Positions 1 through 7,281 of a stretch of DNA of 11,297 nt are shown here, one piece after another. Under the pieces are notes generated by a model. The model worked only from the letters and a program-made list of their open reading frames with translations. It did no database searches and was not told the origin of the DNA. Source of the DNA: Synechococcaceae cyanobacterium (GTDB lineage Bacteria; Cyanobacteriota; Cyanobacteriia; PCC-6307; Cyanobiaceae); contig CANHGA010000046.1 in assembly GCA_947460085.1 (NCBI GenBank), positions 1-11,297 on the forward strand, given 5' to 3'. Numbering within the stretch: the first letter of the stretch is position 1; every line of letters begins with the position of its first letter. Made by a program: the position numbers and the translations under genes.

Positions 1-415
1 CCTGCCCGGCCATGCCCAGGGCCAGGGCTTCGGCTTGGGCAATCACCCGTTCACAGCGTTGCTGCACGGCAGGGGCGCTTTCCCCGCCAGGGCAGCCATC
101 GCGCCACAGGCTCCAGTGGGGGGTATGGGCGTGGATCTCGGCGGTGGTGATGCCCTCATAGCGGCCGTAATCCCATTCCTGCAGGTCGGGGCAGGGTTGC
201 GCTTGGCTGGCCAAGCCCGCCAGGGCGCAGGTGCGTTGGGCCCGTTGCAGGGGGCTCACCAGGACCCCCGCAAAACGATGGCCGACCAGCACGGGGGCCA
301 GGGCGCGGGCTTCGGCTTCCCCCTCCTCGATCAGGGGCACATCGGTTCTGCCGGTGTGACGGCCGTTGCGGGCCCATTCCGTGGCGCCGTGGCGCAGCAG
401 CCAGAGCTCAACCAC
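1..415 (-). CDS. Histidine phosphatase family protein (phosphoglycerate mutase/SHB17-like), 3' end outside window
   Basis: Partial gene; 138 N-terminal residues are visible. The protein opens with a hydrophobic strand and the RHG motif at residues 8-10, whose His9 is the phospho-accepting residue of the histidine phosphatase superfamily. HTGRTDVPL (20-28), SPLQRAQRT (54-62) and EWDYGRYEG (80-88, acidic Glu80) follow in the usual order; the distal catalytic His would lie beyond the window. The GTG start at 415-413 directly abuts the TAA of the acylphosphatase gene (418-416), which implies translational coupling and co-transcription. The HTGRTD and EWDYGRYEG signatures resemble phosphoglycerate-mutase-like sugar phosphatases of the SHB17 (sedoheptulose bisphosphatase) branch. 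The nearby cbiA gene leaves alpha-ribazole phosphatase (CobC) as an alternative. The family is secure; the substrate is not determined. Confidence 0.88.
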   Translation of the reverse strand, partial: MVELWLLRHGATEWARNGRHTGRTDVPLIEEGEAEARALAPVLVGHRFAGVLVSPLQRAQRTCALAGLASQAQPCPDLQEWDYGRYEGITTAEIHAHTPHWSLWRDGCPGGESAPAVQQRCERVIAQAEALALGMAGQ

Positions 416-670
416 TTACTGGCGAACCTCAAACCAGTCGGATCCGGTGGGACCAATCTGGCTGGCGGAGACCCGGGTGACATTGGCGGCGGTCGGTCCC
501 ATCTCGCACCAGAGACGCAGTTCGGTGAGTTCCTGGATCGGCCCCTCCGCCTCCACTTCCACGGAGCCGTCGGGGCGATTGCGCACCCAGCCACTGAGGC
601 CCAGGTCCTTGGCGCGGCTACAGCAGCTCATCCGGTAGCCCACCCCCTGGACCTTGCCGCTCACAAGCAT
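416..670 (-). CDS. acyP: Acylphosphatase
   Basis: Small enzyme hydrolysing carboxyl-phosphate bonds such as acetyl phosphate or 1,3-bisphosphoglycerate. The family signature GKVQGVGYR is at the N-terminus (its Arg binds phosphate), and GWVRNRPDGSVEVEAEG follows, with the catalytic Asn in WVRN. From the ATG at 670-668 the protein has 84 residues, slightly under the usual 90. Family similarity seems to begin a few residues earlier (ERWR), but no ATG, GTG or TTG lies in frame there. The next upstream in-frame ATGs would force a long arginine-rich extension through cbiA. The chosen start overlaps the cbiA stop codon by 10 nt, and the TAA stop touches the GTG of the following gene. The physiological role of such enzymes in cyanobacteria is poorly defined. 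Confidence 0.85.
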   Translation of the reverse strand: MLVSGKVQGVGYRMSCCSRAKDLGLSGWVRNRPDGSVEVEAEGPIQELTELRLWCEMGPTAANVTRVSASQIGPTGSDWFEVRQ

Positions 671-2112
671 GCGCCAGCGTTCATTGATGGCGGTGGGCTT
701 GCTGTCATGGGGCTGGAGAAAGCGGCGTTCCGTGGCAGCGGCTCGGCGCGACCGCAGGCGTCGGCCAGCCTCGATGGAATCACCGGGCATCCAGCCCAGT
801 GGAGATGCAGCCAGCTGGCGTGCACGTTCTGCGCTGTCCATCCTTCGCTCCGTTGCGGACATCCCCAGCCTTCAAGCTGCCACAGCGGCTCGCCATCGGC
901 TACTGATTCGAGTTGCCATCGATGGAATTCATGACCCACAAAGCGTTCACCCCGGCGCACCACCAGCCCATGGCAGCTGGCTAGCGCCTCGCGATAGCCC
1001 AGGCTCAGCTCCCCGCGCTGGGCATGGAAGGGCAGCACGCCAGCCATGGGGTGGCGGTTCCCTTCGCCGTCGCCCAGGGTTTGACCCAGCAGCAGCAACC
1101 CTCCGCACTCAGCCACCACGGGCAGGCCTGAGCGGACTGCCCGGGCGAGGTCCTGGAGGCTGCGCTGGCTCCCGGCCAGTTGGCCAGCATGCAATTCCGG
1201 ATAGCCCCCGGGGAGCAGGACCCCGCGGCATGCCTCGGGTAGGGCTTCATCGGCCAGGGGACTCCAGGGGATGGGCTCGAGTCCCACCGCCTCCAGCAGC
1301 TCGGTGGCTTCTGGATAGCGGAAATGGAAGGCGGCATCGCTGGCGATGGCGATTGGCCGCTCCGCTGGTTTTTGGTACGGGCCCTGGCTGTGGTGTCCAA
1401 GGCACCAGGAGATCGGATCGCCCCCCGAGGGTTTTGGTGGTGCCAGGAGGGGCCAGAGCTGGTCAAGATTCAGGTGCTCTTCGGCCAGTTGGGCCCATTG
1501 GCCTTGCCGTTCCTCCAAGTCGGCTAATTCCCCAGGCGGGAGCAGGCCCAGGTGGCGCGAGGGCAGCTCCAGGGCGGGATGCTGGGGCAGCACGCCAAGG
1601 AGGGGCACGTTGATGCTGGCCAGGGCTTCGGTGAGCAGGGCCTGGTGCCGGCTGCTCCCCACCCGATTCAGCACCACCCCGGCGAGCTGCACCTGGGGTG
1701 GGCCGTGGTCGCGGAAACCGCGCACCAAGGCCGCTAGCGAACCGGCCTGCCGGGAGGCTTCCACCACCAGCACCACCGGCAGGTCAAGCAGGGCCGCCAC
1801 TTCCGCAGAACTGCCGTGGCTACTTGGACCGCGGCCATCGAACAGGCCCATCACCCCCTCGACCAAGGTGAGTTGGGCTTGGCTGCCGTGCCACGTGAAG
1901 CTGCGCCGGACCCACTCTTGGCCGCAGAGCAGGGTGTCGAGGTTGCGGCATGGCCGTCCACTCACCCGGCTGAGCAATTGGGGATCGAGGTAATCGGGCC
2001 CCACCTTGAAGGCCTGCAGGCTCTGGCCGCGGCGGCTGGCCAGGGCGGTGAGGCACAGGCTGAGCAGGGTTTTGCCGCTGCCGCTGCTGGGCGCTGCGAT
2101 AAGGCAGGGCAT
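661..2112 (-). CDS. cbiA: Cobyrinate a,c-diamide synthase
   Basis: Glutamine- and ATP-dependent amidase that converts the a and c carboxylates of cobyrinate to amides in the anaerobic (pseudo)cobalamin pathway. The 483-residue protein has the full two-domain layout. The N-terminal dethiobiotin-synthetase-like ATPase has its P-loop APSSGSGKT at 7-15, FKVGPDYLDP at 35-44 and VEGVMGLFDG at 84-93. The C-terminal class I glutaminase has PGGYPE at 301-306, the nucleophile Cys336 in AECGG, and a His pair in WLHLHW (436/438). A tail of about 40 residues follows the last motif. The ATG at 2112 is 23 nt below the opcA stop, so the gene probably belongs to the zwf-opcA transcript; no Shine-Dalgarno sequence is evident. 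CobB (hydrogenobyrinate) has the same architecture, but cyanobacteria use the CbiA route. Confidence 0.93.
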   Translation of the reverse strand: MPCLIAAPSSGSGKTLLSLCLTALASRRGQSLQAFKVGPDYLDPQLLSRVSGRPCRNLDTLLCGQEWVRRSFTWHGSQAQLTLVEGVMGLFDGRGPSSHGSSAEVAALLDLPVVLVVEASRQAGSLAALVRGFRDHGPPQVQLAGVVLNRVGSSRHQALLTEALASINVPLLGVLPQHPALELPSRHLGLLPPGELADLEERQGQWAQLAEEHLNLDQLWPLLAPPKPSGGDPISWCLGHHSQGPYQKPAERPIAIASDAAFHFRYPEATELLEAVGLEPIPWSPLADEALPEACRGVLLPGGYPELHAGQLAGSQRSLQDLARAVRSGLPVVAECGGLLLLGQTLGDGEGNRHPMAGVLPFHAQRGELSLGYREALASCHGLVVRRGERFVGHEFHRWQLESVADGEPLWQLEGWGCPQRSEGWTAQNVHASWLHLHWAGCPVIPSRLADACGRAEPLPRNAAFSSPMTASPPPSMNAGACL

Positions 2113-2135
2113 GAAGAACTGGAGCGCCGGGCGAT

Positions 2136-3464
2136 CTAACTGGGCAGCAGCTTGGCAGCGATGGGGGCGGCCGCGGCGAGCAGGGGGTTGGTGGAATCGT
2201 GGCCGCCGGAGAGCAGCCGGGCCATTTCCATCTCCTCGCTTTCATTCGGCAAGGGCACCTCATCCTCGACCAACTCCATGCTCGCCATGCCTCCCGATTC
2301 CAAACGCATGCAGCCGCCCGATTCGGAGCAAAGAATCACGCAGAGGGGGGCGCCTGGGGTGCGCTGGCAGATCAGCCGCAGGCCGACGATGGCACCGGGG
2401 TGGGTTTTGGGTACGCCCATGGGAACCGGCATCAGCCGCAGGCGCACGGTTTGGCCATCGGTGCGTTCAAACTCAGCGCCAATCCCGGCTCCCTCGCCCA
2501 GCCCATGGCGCACCCCTTGGCCTGGGCCATGGCCGTCCACCCAATAGCTGTCGACCAGGTGCCAACCCAGACGATCGGCGATCCAGGCTGCAAGCAGTAA
2601 CCCCTTAACGGGATGGTCGCCCTCCACATCGATGTCGAGTTGCACCACCTGATCGAGGGCGTCCCGGCGGGAGGGCGGGTCAAACACCATCGCCAGGGAT
2701 TCCCGCCAGCTGCGCAGGCGCATCCAATTGAGGTCGTTGATGGCCTGGCCGGCTTCGATGCGTTCCACCAGGAGATCCAGGCAACGCCTGGGGGTGCCCA
2801 GGGAGCTATCCACCACCAGGCGCCGCGGAGCCTCGGCAAGGGAAGCCAGTAGGGCCGGGGCCTCATCCAGGCTGCTGTTCCACCACACCCAGCAGGGCAG
2901 TTCGGTGCCAATCAGTGGCTGAATCAGTCCGAGGCTTTGTTCCAGGGATCCGGTACCGCCGCGCAGGACCACCACATCGCCGCAGGCCGCACTGCCGCCC
3001 CGTTCCTCGGGCAAGGGGCAGTAGGCGGCCACCAGGGTTTCCAGGGGTGCTGAGCGATCGAGGGTGGGCGCCAGGGTGATCATCCGGCGCGGCATGTGGG
3101 CACTGATGGCGGACTCCACAAATTGGCCGCGCAGGTCCTCGGCCCGGTGGCCGCCATCCAGCCGGCCGATGGCCCAGGCCAATTGGGGATCCATGGGGGC
3201 TGTGCCCAAGGGAAGCCCGCAGTCCTGGGCTGCCTCACGGGCGGCGGTGAGCACCTCCTCCCGGAGGAGGCCGGTGATGGGCCCATCCACGCGCCCCGAG
3301 CGCACCAACTGCTGCTCAAGCCAGGCCCCATCCCACACCACCAGGGTGAAGGTGGCGGCACCGCTGGACGCCTCCAGCCCCTGTTGCCAGAGCTGGTCGA
3401 GATAGCCCTGCACCTCCGCGGGGGGCAGGGCGTGGGGGGCCTGGAGGGTGAGCTGGGCAGACAT
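2136..3464 (-). CDS. opcA: Glucose-6-phosphate dehydrogenase assembly protein OpcA
   Basis: OpcA promotes assembly and activation of the tetrameric G6PDH encoded by zwf, controlling entry of glucose-6-phosphate into the oxidative pentose phosphate pathway in the dark. The 442-residue protein is full length for the family. Recognisable blocks are MPRRMITLAP (124-133), the Trp-rich LPCWVWW (189-195) and DLNWMRLRSWRE (244-255), followed by the C-terminal beta-rich half. It lies 41 nt downstream of zwf on the same strand, the usual cyanobacterial arrangement, so the two are almost certainly co-transcribed. The final 40 residues are acidic and then alanine-rich, and look disordered. Start is ATG at 3464; the upstream bases show no clear ribosome-binding site, as is common in these organisms. 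Identification rests on sequence blocks and synteny together. Confidence 0.93.
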   Translation of the reverse strand: MSAQLTLQAPHALPPAEVQGYLDQLWQQGLEASSGAATFTLVVWDGAWLEQQLVRSGRVDGPITGLLREEVLTAAREAAQDCGLPLGTAPMDPQLAWAIGRLDGGHRAEDLRGQFVESAISAHMPRRMITLAPTLDRSAPLETLVAAYCPLPEERGGSAACGDVVVLRGGTGSLEQSLGLIQPLIGTELPCWVWWNSSLDEAPALLASLAEAPRRLVVDSSLGTPRRCLDLLVERIEAGQAINDLNWMRLRSWRESLAMVFDPPSRRDALDQVVQLDIDVEGDHPVKGLLLAAWIADRLGWHLVDSYWVDGHGPGQGVRHGLGEGAGIGAEFERTDGQTVRLRLMPVPMGVPKTHPGAIVGLRLICQRTPGAPLCVILCSESGGCMRLESGGMASMELVEDEVPLPNESEEMEMARLLSGGHDSTNPLLAAAAPIAAKLLPS

Positions 3465-3505
3465 GGCAGGAAGGCGAGAGCAGGGTCAGCGGGCGAGTCG
3501 AGCGT

Positions 3506-5029
3506 CTAGGGACGGCGCCAGGTCAGGCCGTCATCGGCCACCAGGCTGTCCGCTGCCGCTGGGCCCCAGGTACCGGCCTCGTAGGGATGGACCGGCAACT
3601 GGGAGGGGGATTCCTCCAGCATCTGCAGCAGGGGGGTGTAGATGCGCCAAGCCGCCTCGACTTCGTCGCTGCGGGTGTACAGGGTGGGATCGCCCAGCAT
3701 GGCGTCGGCGAGCAGCCTCACGTAGCCCTCGTCGGAGGGCTCGCCAAAGCTGTCGTCGTAGGAGAAGGCCATGTCCACGGGGCGGCTGCGCATGCCCGAA
3801 CCCGGTGCCTTCACTTCAAACTTGAACTCCGCCCCCTCATCGGGTTGGATGCGCAGGATCAATTGGTTGGGGGTTGGTGCCCCCCCGGCGGCATCAAAGA
3901 GGTGCACGGGCGCTTCGCGGAAGGTGAGCACCACCTCGCTGAGGCGCTTGGGCAGTCGCTTGCCCGTGCGCAGGTAGAAGGGCACCCCCTGCCAACGCCA
4001 GTTGTTGATGAACAGCTTCATGGCCACGTAGGTCTCGGTGGTGCTGCTGGGATTCACCCCGGGCTCCTGGCGGTAGCCGCTGATCGGAAGACCGCTGGAT
4101 CCGCCTGGTCCGTATTGGCCCCTCACGCAGCACTTCCAAGGCTCGTCTTCATTGGCCAGGTGGGCGGCCTGCAGCACCTTGGCTTTTTCGTTGCGCATGG
4201 ACTCGGGGTCAAATCGCCCCGGCGCTTCCATGGTGGTGAGGGCCAGCATTTGGGTCAGGTGGTTCTGCACCATGTCGCGCAGGGCCCCAGAGCTTTCGTA
4301 GTAGCCGGCTCGCTCTTCCACCCCGACCGTTTCAGCGGCCGTGATTTGCACGCTGGAGATGTAGTTGCGGTTCCAGATCGGTTCGAAAATGGTGTTGGCA
4401 AAGCGCAGCACCAGGATGTTTTGGACAGTCTCCTTGCCCAGGTAGTGGTCGATCCGGAAGATCTGGTTTTCCTCTGCCGAGCTCTTCACCACCCGGTTCA
4501 GCTCCTGGGCGCTGCCGTAATCGCGGCCAAAGGGTTTCTCGATCACCACCCGACTCCGGGCGGGATCCTTCAGCAACCCCGCGGCGGCGAGGGACCGACA
4601 GCCACTGCCGTAGAAATTTGGGGCGACCGACAGGTAGAAGGTGCGGTTGCCCCGGGTGGCCCGTTGGCGATCAATCACCTCGAGGCGGCTGCCCAGGCGA
4701 ACCACCGATTGGGGATCCTCCAGGTCCACCGGTTCATAGAAGAGTCCGGCTGAAAAGGTCTCCCAGGCACTTTGGTGGTCGGCGATTTCCGTTTTGAGCG
4801 CCTCGGCCATGCGGGCGCGAAAGTCGTCGTCGCTCCAGGGCCTGCGGGCGCAGCCCAGCACCGCAAATTCGCTGGGCAGCCGGCGCTGGCGGAACAGTTC
4901 AAACAGGGCCGGGATCAGTTTGCGGTGGGTGAGGTCGCCGCTGGCTCCAAAGATCACCAGACATTGCGGTGGGATGACCCGCTCTTGGCGGAGGCCAACG
5001 CGCAATGGATTGGTGAGGACCGCACTCAT
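3506..5029 (-). CDS. zwf: Glucose-6-phosphate 1-dehydrogenase
   Basis: Oxidises glucose-6-phosphate to 6-phosphogluconolactone with NADP+, the first and controlling step of the oxidative pentose phosphate pathway; cytoplasmic. Visible motifs are the Rossmann nucleotide-binding IFGASGDLTHRK (26-37), EKPFGRD (164-170), the active-site RIDHYLGKE (192-200) and RTGKRLPK (354-361). The ATG at 5029 is chosen although the frame is open to 5149: it gives 507 residues, typical for cyanobacteria, and the 5149 start would lie inside the petH terminator stem. The cysteines are at 23, 60, 144, 300 and 301. None matches the redox pair known as Cys187/Cys445 in Anabaena; alanines 185 and 443 occupy those places. 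opcA follows 41 nt downstream. Upstream 5030-5136 shows no convincing promoter to my eye, but one is expected there because of the terminator. Confidence 0.97.
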   Translation of the reverse strand: MSAVLTNPLRVGLRQERVIPPQCLVIFGASGDLTHRKLIPALFELFRQRRLPSEFAVLGCARRPWSDDDFRARMAEALKTEIADHQSAWETFSAGLFYEPVDLEDPQSVVRLGSRLEVIDRQRATRGNRTFYLSVAPNFYGSGCRSLAAAGLLKDPARSRVVIEKPFGRDYGSAQELNRVVKSSAEENQIFRIDHYLGKETVQNILVLRFANTIFEPIWNRNYISSVQITAAETVGVEERAGYYESSGALRDMVQNHLTQMLALTTMEAPGRFDPESMRNEKAKVLQAAHLANEDEPWKCCVRGQYGPGGSSGLPISGYRQEPGVNPSSTTETYVAMKLFINNWRWQGVPFYLRTGKRLPKRLSEVVLTFREAPVHLFDAAGGAPTPNQLILRIQPDEGAEFKFEVKAPGSGMRSRPVDMAFSYDDSFGEPSDEGYVRLLADAMLGDPTLYTRSDEVEAAWRIYTPLLQMLEESPSQLPVHPYEAGTWGPAAADSLVADDGLTWRRP

Positions 5030-5136
5030 CGTTGATTTTGGGCTTGCTGCCCCCTGGTTTACCGAGGCTGGACCCAAGGTCGAGGGTTCTTCGGTGATGG
5101 GGCAGGTTCTGTGTGGGAATACGCAAACTCGAGCGC
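5030..5136 (-). other. zwf upstream intergenic segment
   Basis: These 107 bases lie between the petH terminator and the zwf ATG. A zwf promoter is expected here, since the terminator should stop readthrough from petH. I see no clear -10/-35 pair and no strong Shine-Dalgarno sequence before the ATG. The bases next to the start on the zwf strand are A-rich (CCCAAAATCAACG). No small ORF or RNA gene is apparent. Confidence 0.4.
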
Positions 5137-5162
5137 AAAAAAAGCCCACCTTGCGGTGGGCT
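5137..5162 (-). terminator. Intrinsic terminator downstream of petH
   Basis: Read on the minus strand this is AGCCCACC-GCAA-GGTGGGCT followed by a run of T. The stem is a perfect 8 bp (5155-5162 with 5143-5150), the loop is a GCAA tetraloop, and seven T residues correspond to A 5137-5143 on the plus strand. It starts 26 nt after the petH stop codon and ends 107 nt before the zwf ATG, so it separates the petH transcript from zwf-opcA-cbiA. The plus-strand orientation has no U-run, so it is unlikely to be bidirectional. Confidence 0.93.
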
Positions 5163-5188
5163 CGGTGATCGGCTCTGACGGCTGGAGC

Positions 5189-6373
5189 TCAATAGGTTTC
5201 GACGTGCCAGCGCTCGGCTTTTTTGAGTACGGGACGCAATTCGTGCCAGTTGATGCCCTTGGCGGCAGCGGCAGTGGCCATGGCTTCATCGATGCCGGGC
5301 TCCATGCCGCGCAAGCCGCACATGTACACGTGGGTTTTGGGATCTTCGATCATGGCGAAGATCTCATCGGCGTTTTCGCTGACCCGGTCTTGGATGTACA
5401 TCCGGCCGCCACTGGCGTTTTGCTGCTCGCGGCTGATGGCCTTGGTGTAGCGGAAATTGTCGGGATACTCCTGTTGATAATGGTTGAAATCGTTGTCGTA
5501 GAGCAGGTTGGCCGTGGTGGGTGAGCCCATAAATAGCCAGGCCTTGCCCTTGAAGCTCCAACCGTTGAGGCTCTTTTCCTTGGGCTCAAACATGCGGCGC
5601 AGGTAGGTGCGCATCGGTGCAATGCCGGTGCCAGTGGCGAACATGATGACGTTGGCGTCCTCGTCATCAGGCAGCAGCATTTCCTTGCCCACCGGGCCGG
5701 TGATTTTCACCTTTGAGCCTGGGGCGATGTCACAGAGGAAGGTGGAGCAAACGCCATTAATGGTTTCGCCGTCCTTCTCGTATTGCAGTTGGCGGACACA
5801 CAGTGAGACGGTGTCGCCTTCCAGGTTGTCGCCGTGGCGGGTGCTGGCGATCGAGTACAGGCGCAGTTTGTGGGGCTTGCCATTGGCATCTTCGCCATCC
5901 GGAATGATGCCAATGGACTGGCCTTCGAGATAGCGGAGTTGGGGCTCACCACCCTTGAGATCAAAGGTGATGTGGTTGACCCGGCCAATCGCTCCGTCGG
6001 CCAACAGGCTGTAGTTCTCAGTGACCGTGCCCATGAACGGATCTTTGGGCCGGTAAAGATTGACGGGAACGTCGGCGTGGGACACGGCTGCTGGTTTCGA
6101 TGGGGCGGCTTCGGCTTCGGCCTTGGGAGCTGGAGCCGGTTGGGAGGGGGATTGGGGGGCCAGGGGAGCTGGCTCTGAACCTGCGCCTGGACCGATCACG
6201 GCTGTGATGCGCCCACCTTGCAGGGCAATGGTTCTCACCGTGCTCTGCAGTTGGGGAAAGGACACCAAGAGGCGTCGTTCGGCTTGGCGTTGCTGGCCCA
6301 GGCCAAAGGATTCAACGACAACCGTGAACATGCGGCTATCGGACTGACTAGCGCGGCCTGTAGAAACTTGCAT
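5189..6373 (-). CDS. petH: Ferredoxin--NADP(+) reductase with CpcD-like phycobilisome-linker domain
   Basis: Flavoenzyme that transfers electrons from reduced ferredoxin (photosystem I) to NADP+. The 394 residues comprise a CpcD-like linker domain (about 14-63, SRMFTVVV to GGRITAV), which docks the enzyme on phycobilisome rods; a Pro/Ala-rich hinge (about 64-96); and the two-domain reductase. Reductase motifs are the FAD-binding RLYSIAS (171-177) and GVCSTF (207-212), the NADP-binding GTGIAPMRTYLRRMF (248-262), CGLRGMEPGI (352-361) and the C-terminal Tyr394 that stacks on the flavin. ATG at 6373 is used; Met15 is an alternative but would trim the linker domain. A GTG at codon 97 (6085-6083), at the hinge/reductase junction, could start a short soluble isoform, as reported for other cyanobacteria. 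The gene is monocistronic, with a candidate promoter upstream and a terminator downstream. Confidence 0.97.
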   Translation of the reverse strand: MQVSTGRASQSDSRMFTVVVESFGLGQQRQAERRLLVSFPQLQSTVRTIALQGGRITAVIGPGAGSEPAPLAPQSPSQPAPAPKAEAEAAPSKPAAVSHADVPVNLYRPKDPFMGTVTENYSLLADGAIGRVNHITFDLKGGEPQLRYLEGQSIGIIPDGEDANGKPHKLRLYSIASTRHGDNLEGDTVSLCVRQLQYEKDGETINGVCSTFLCDIAPGSKVKITGPVGKEMLLPDDEDANVIMFATGTGIAPMRTYLRRMFEPKEKSLNGWSFKGKAWLFMGSPTTANLLYDNDFNHYQQEYPDNFRYTKAISREQQNASGGRMYIQDRVSENADEIFAMIEDPKTHVYMCGLRGMEPGIDEAMATAAAAKGINWHELRPVLKKAERWHVETY

Positions 6374-6401
6374 GCAGGCTCAGCCCCCGTAAAGCCGGCT
6401 G

Positions 6402-6407
6402 ATCATA
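6402..6407 (-). promoter_or_regulatory. Candidate -10 element of the petH promoter
   Basis: On the minus strand the hexamer is TATGAT, five of six matches to TATAAT, placed 28 nt upstream of the petH ATG; a start site near 6395 would give a leader of about 22 nt. No good -35 hexamer is seen at 16-18 bp spacing. A perfect 8-bp palindrome AGCCGGCT (6393-6400) sits directly over the predicted start site and might be an operator or chance. This is a visual call only. Confidence 0.4.
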
Positions 6408-6484
6408 GGGAACCCTCCTGGCGACATTGCCCCCGGCGTCACCGCTAGGTTTGTGTGCAAGATCACCTTTGAGCCGCTCCCTTG

Positions 6485-7057
6485 GTGCAGCTGCTTGTTG
6501 ACCGCGTGCGCTTGACCGAGCCACTTGAGCCTGCCCAGCAGCCTTCCCCCACTCTGGACACCATCCAGCAAGAGATGGAACGCTTGCCCCAGGGGGCCAG
6601 GCGTCTTGCAGTGCAGTTGCGCCTGGGGGTGGATCCCCAATGGATCTGGGCGGTCTTGACGGATTACTCCAACCTCAGCCGTTACATCCCCAACCTGACC
6701 TCTTCGCGGCAGCTGTGGCGCCGGGGCAACCGGGTGGGACTGGAGCAGGTGGGAACCCAACAAATCTGCGGCCTGCGCTTCAGCGCCCAGGTGGAGCTGG
6801 AGCTGGTGGAAGACCGTGATGCCGGGGAATTGCGGTTTGCCATGAGCCGGGGCGACTTCCGTCGCTTTGAGGGCGTCTGGCGGATCCGTAGCCAGGGCCA
6901 GGGAGACCAGCTGGTCACGTCCCTGGTCTATGAGCTCACCGTGCAAGGACGGGCCGGGATGCCGATTGGCTTGATTGAACAGCGCCTGCGCGATGACCTA
7001 GCCAGCAATCTGCGCGGTGTGCAGCAAGAAGCCCAACGGCGTGCAGCGAAGGGCTAG
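6485..7057 (+). CDS. SRPBCC (START/cyclase-dehydrase-like) family protein
   Basis: The 190-residue protein has the hallmarks of the polyketide cyclase/dehydrase-type SRPBCC fold, a helix-grip domain with a hydrophobic ligand cavity. The core begins at about residue 40 with RLAVQLRLGVDPQWIWAVLTDYSNLSRYIPNL, where Trp-x-hydrophobic-Leu-Thr-Asp-Tyr is the usual first helix. GLRFSAQVELELVE, the FRRFEGVWRI strand and a C-terminal amphipathic helix follow. No catalytic residues are recognisable, so it is probably a ligand-binding or lipid/pigment-associated protein. The frame opens after a TGA at 6470-6472, so the earliest start is TTG 6482; GTG 6485 is preferred, and ATG 6575 (before ERLPQG) is possible. 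It is divergent from petH and convergent with tRNA-Glu. Its ligand and role are unknown. Confidence 0.82.
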   Translation: MQLLVDRVRLTEPLEPAQQPSPTLDTIQQEMERLPQGARRLAVQLRLGVDPQWIWAVLTDYSNLSRYIPNLTSSRQLWRRGNRVGLEQVGTQQICGLRFSAQVELELVEDRDAGELRFAMSRGDFRRFEGVWRIRSQGQGDQLVTSLVYELTVQGRAGMPIGLIEQRLRDDLASNLRGVQQEAQRRAAKG

Positions 7058-7071
7058 GGGATCTTCTAGCC
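7052..7071 (+). terminator. Weak stem-loop overlapping the stop of the SRPBCC gene
   Basis: A perfect 6-bp inverted repeat, GGCTAG and CTAGCC, spaced by 8 nt; its left arm includes the TAG stop codon. There is no T-run after it, so termination activity is doubtful. The remaining bases up to 7117 contain nothing I can identify. Confidence 0.25.
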
Positions 7072-7117
7072 AGCAAGGCAGCTGACCCATCGAAGTCTTG
7101 GCTGTCATCAAATTAAA

Positions 7118-7190
7118 TACCCCCAAGGGGATTCGAACCCCTGTCGCCTCCGTGAAAGGGAGGTGTCCTAGGCCTCTAGACGATGGGGGC
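7118..7190 (-). tRNA. trnE: tRNA-Glu (anticodon UUC)
   Basis: The 73-nt minus-strand sequence folds as a standard cloverleaf. The acceptor GCCCCCA pairs with TGGGGGT (first pair G-U), with discriminator A. The anticodon stem is CCTCC/GGAGG around loop CTTTCAC, placing TTC at positions 34-36. The T arm is AGGGG-TTCGAAT-CCCCT. The 3' CCA is not encoded; T-rich sequence follows. In cyanobacteria glutamyl-tRNA(Glu) serves protein synthesis and is also the substrate of glutamyl-tRNA reductase, the entry to haem, chlorophyll and bilin synthesis. It lies downstream of sasA on the same strand, after a 91-nt spacer. Confidence 0.97.
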
Positions 7191-7262
7191 GAGGCCACAA
7201 CTTCCAAGGTGGTGTCGAGCTTTTGGCCCAACCCCTTGGCTTGTTGATGTGTTGGAAGCTAC

Positions 7263-7277
7263 GGGTCCGTGGGACCC
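7263..7277 (-). terminator. Short GC-rich hairpin just after sasA
   Basis: GGGTCC, a 3-nt loop and GGACCC form a perfect 6-bp stem beginning 4 nt after the sasA TGA (7284-7282). No U-run follows on the minus strand, so it may be a U-less terminator, a 3'-end stabiliser, or chance. The rest of the 91-nt spacer between sasA and tRNA-Glu shows no clear tRNA promoter. Confidence 0.35.
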
Positions 7278-7281
7278 TTCG

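Noticed and set aside
35..1613. Two long plus-strand open frames opposite the phosphatase, acylphosphatase and cbiA genes
   Set aside because: The minus-strand proteins carry intact family motifs throughout; the plus frames are low-information and Arg/Gly/Pro-rich.
3587..4753. 388-codon plus-strand open frame opposite zwf
   Set aside because: It is fully antisense to a clearly identified G6PDH; its composition (many Gly, His, Ala, Val) is typical of a mirror frame in GC-rich DNA and no domain is recognisable.
6374..6484. Imperfect inverted repeat GGCGAC/GTCACC between petH and the SRPBCC gene
   Set aside because: Only five of six positions pair, the loop is long and there is no link to a known regulator site; likely chance in GC-rich DNA.
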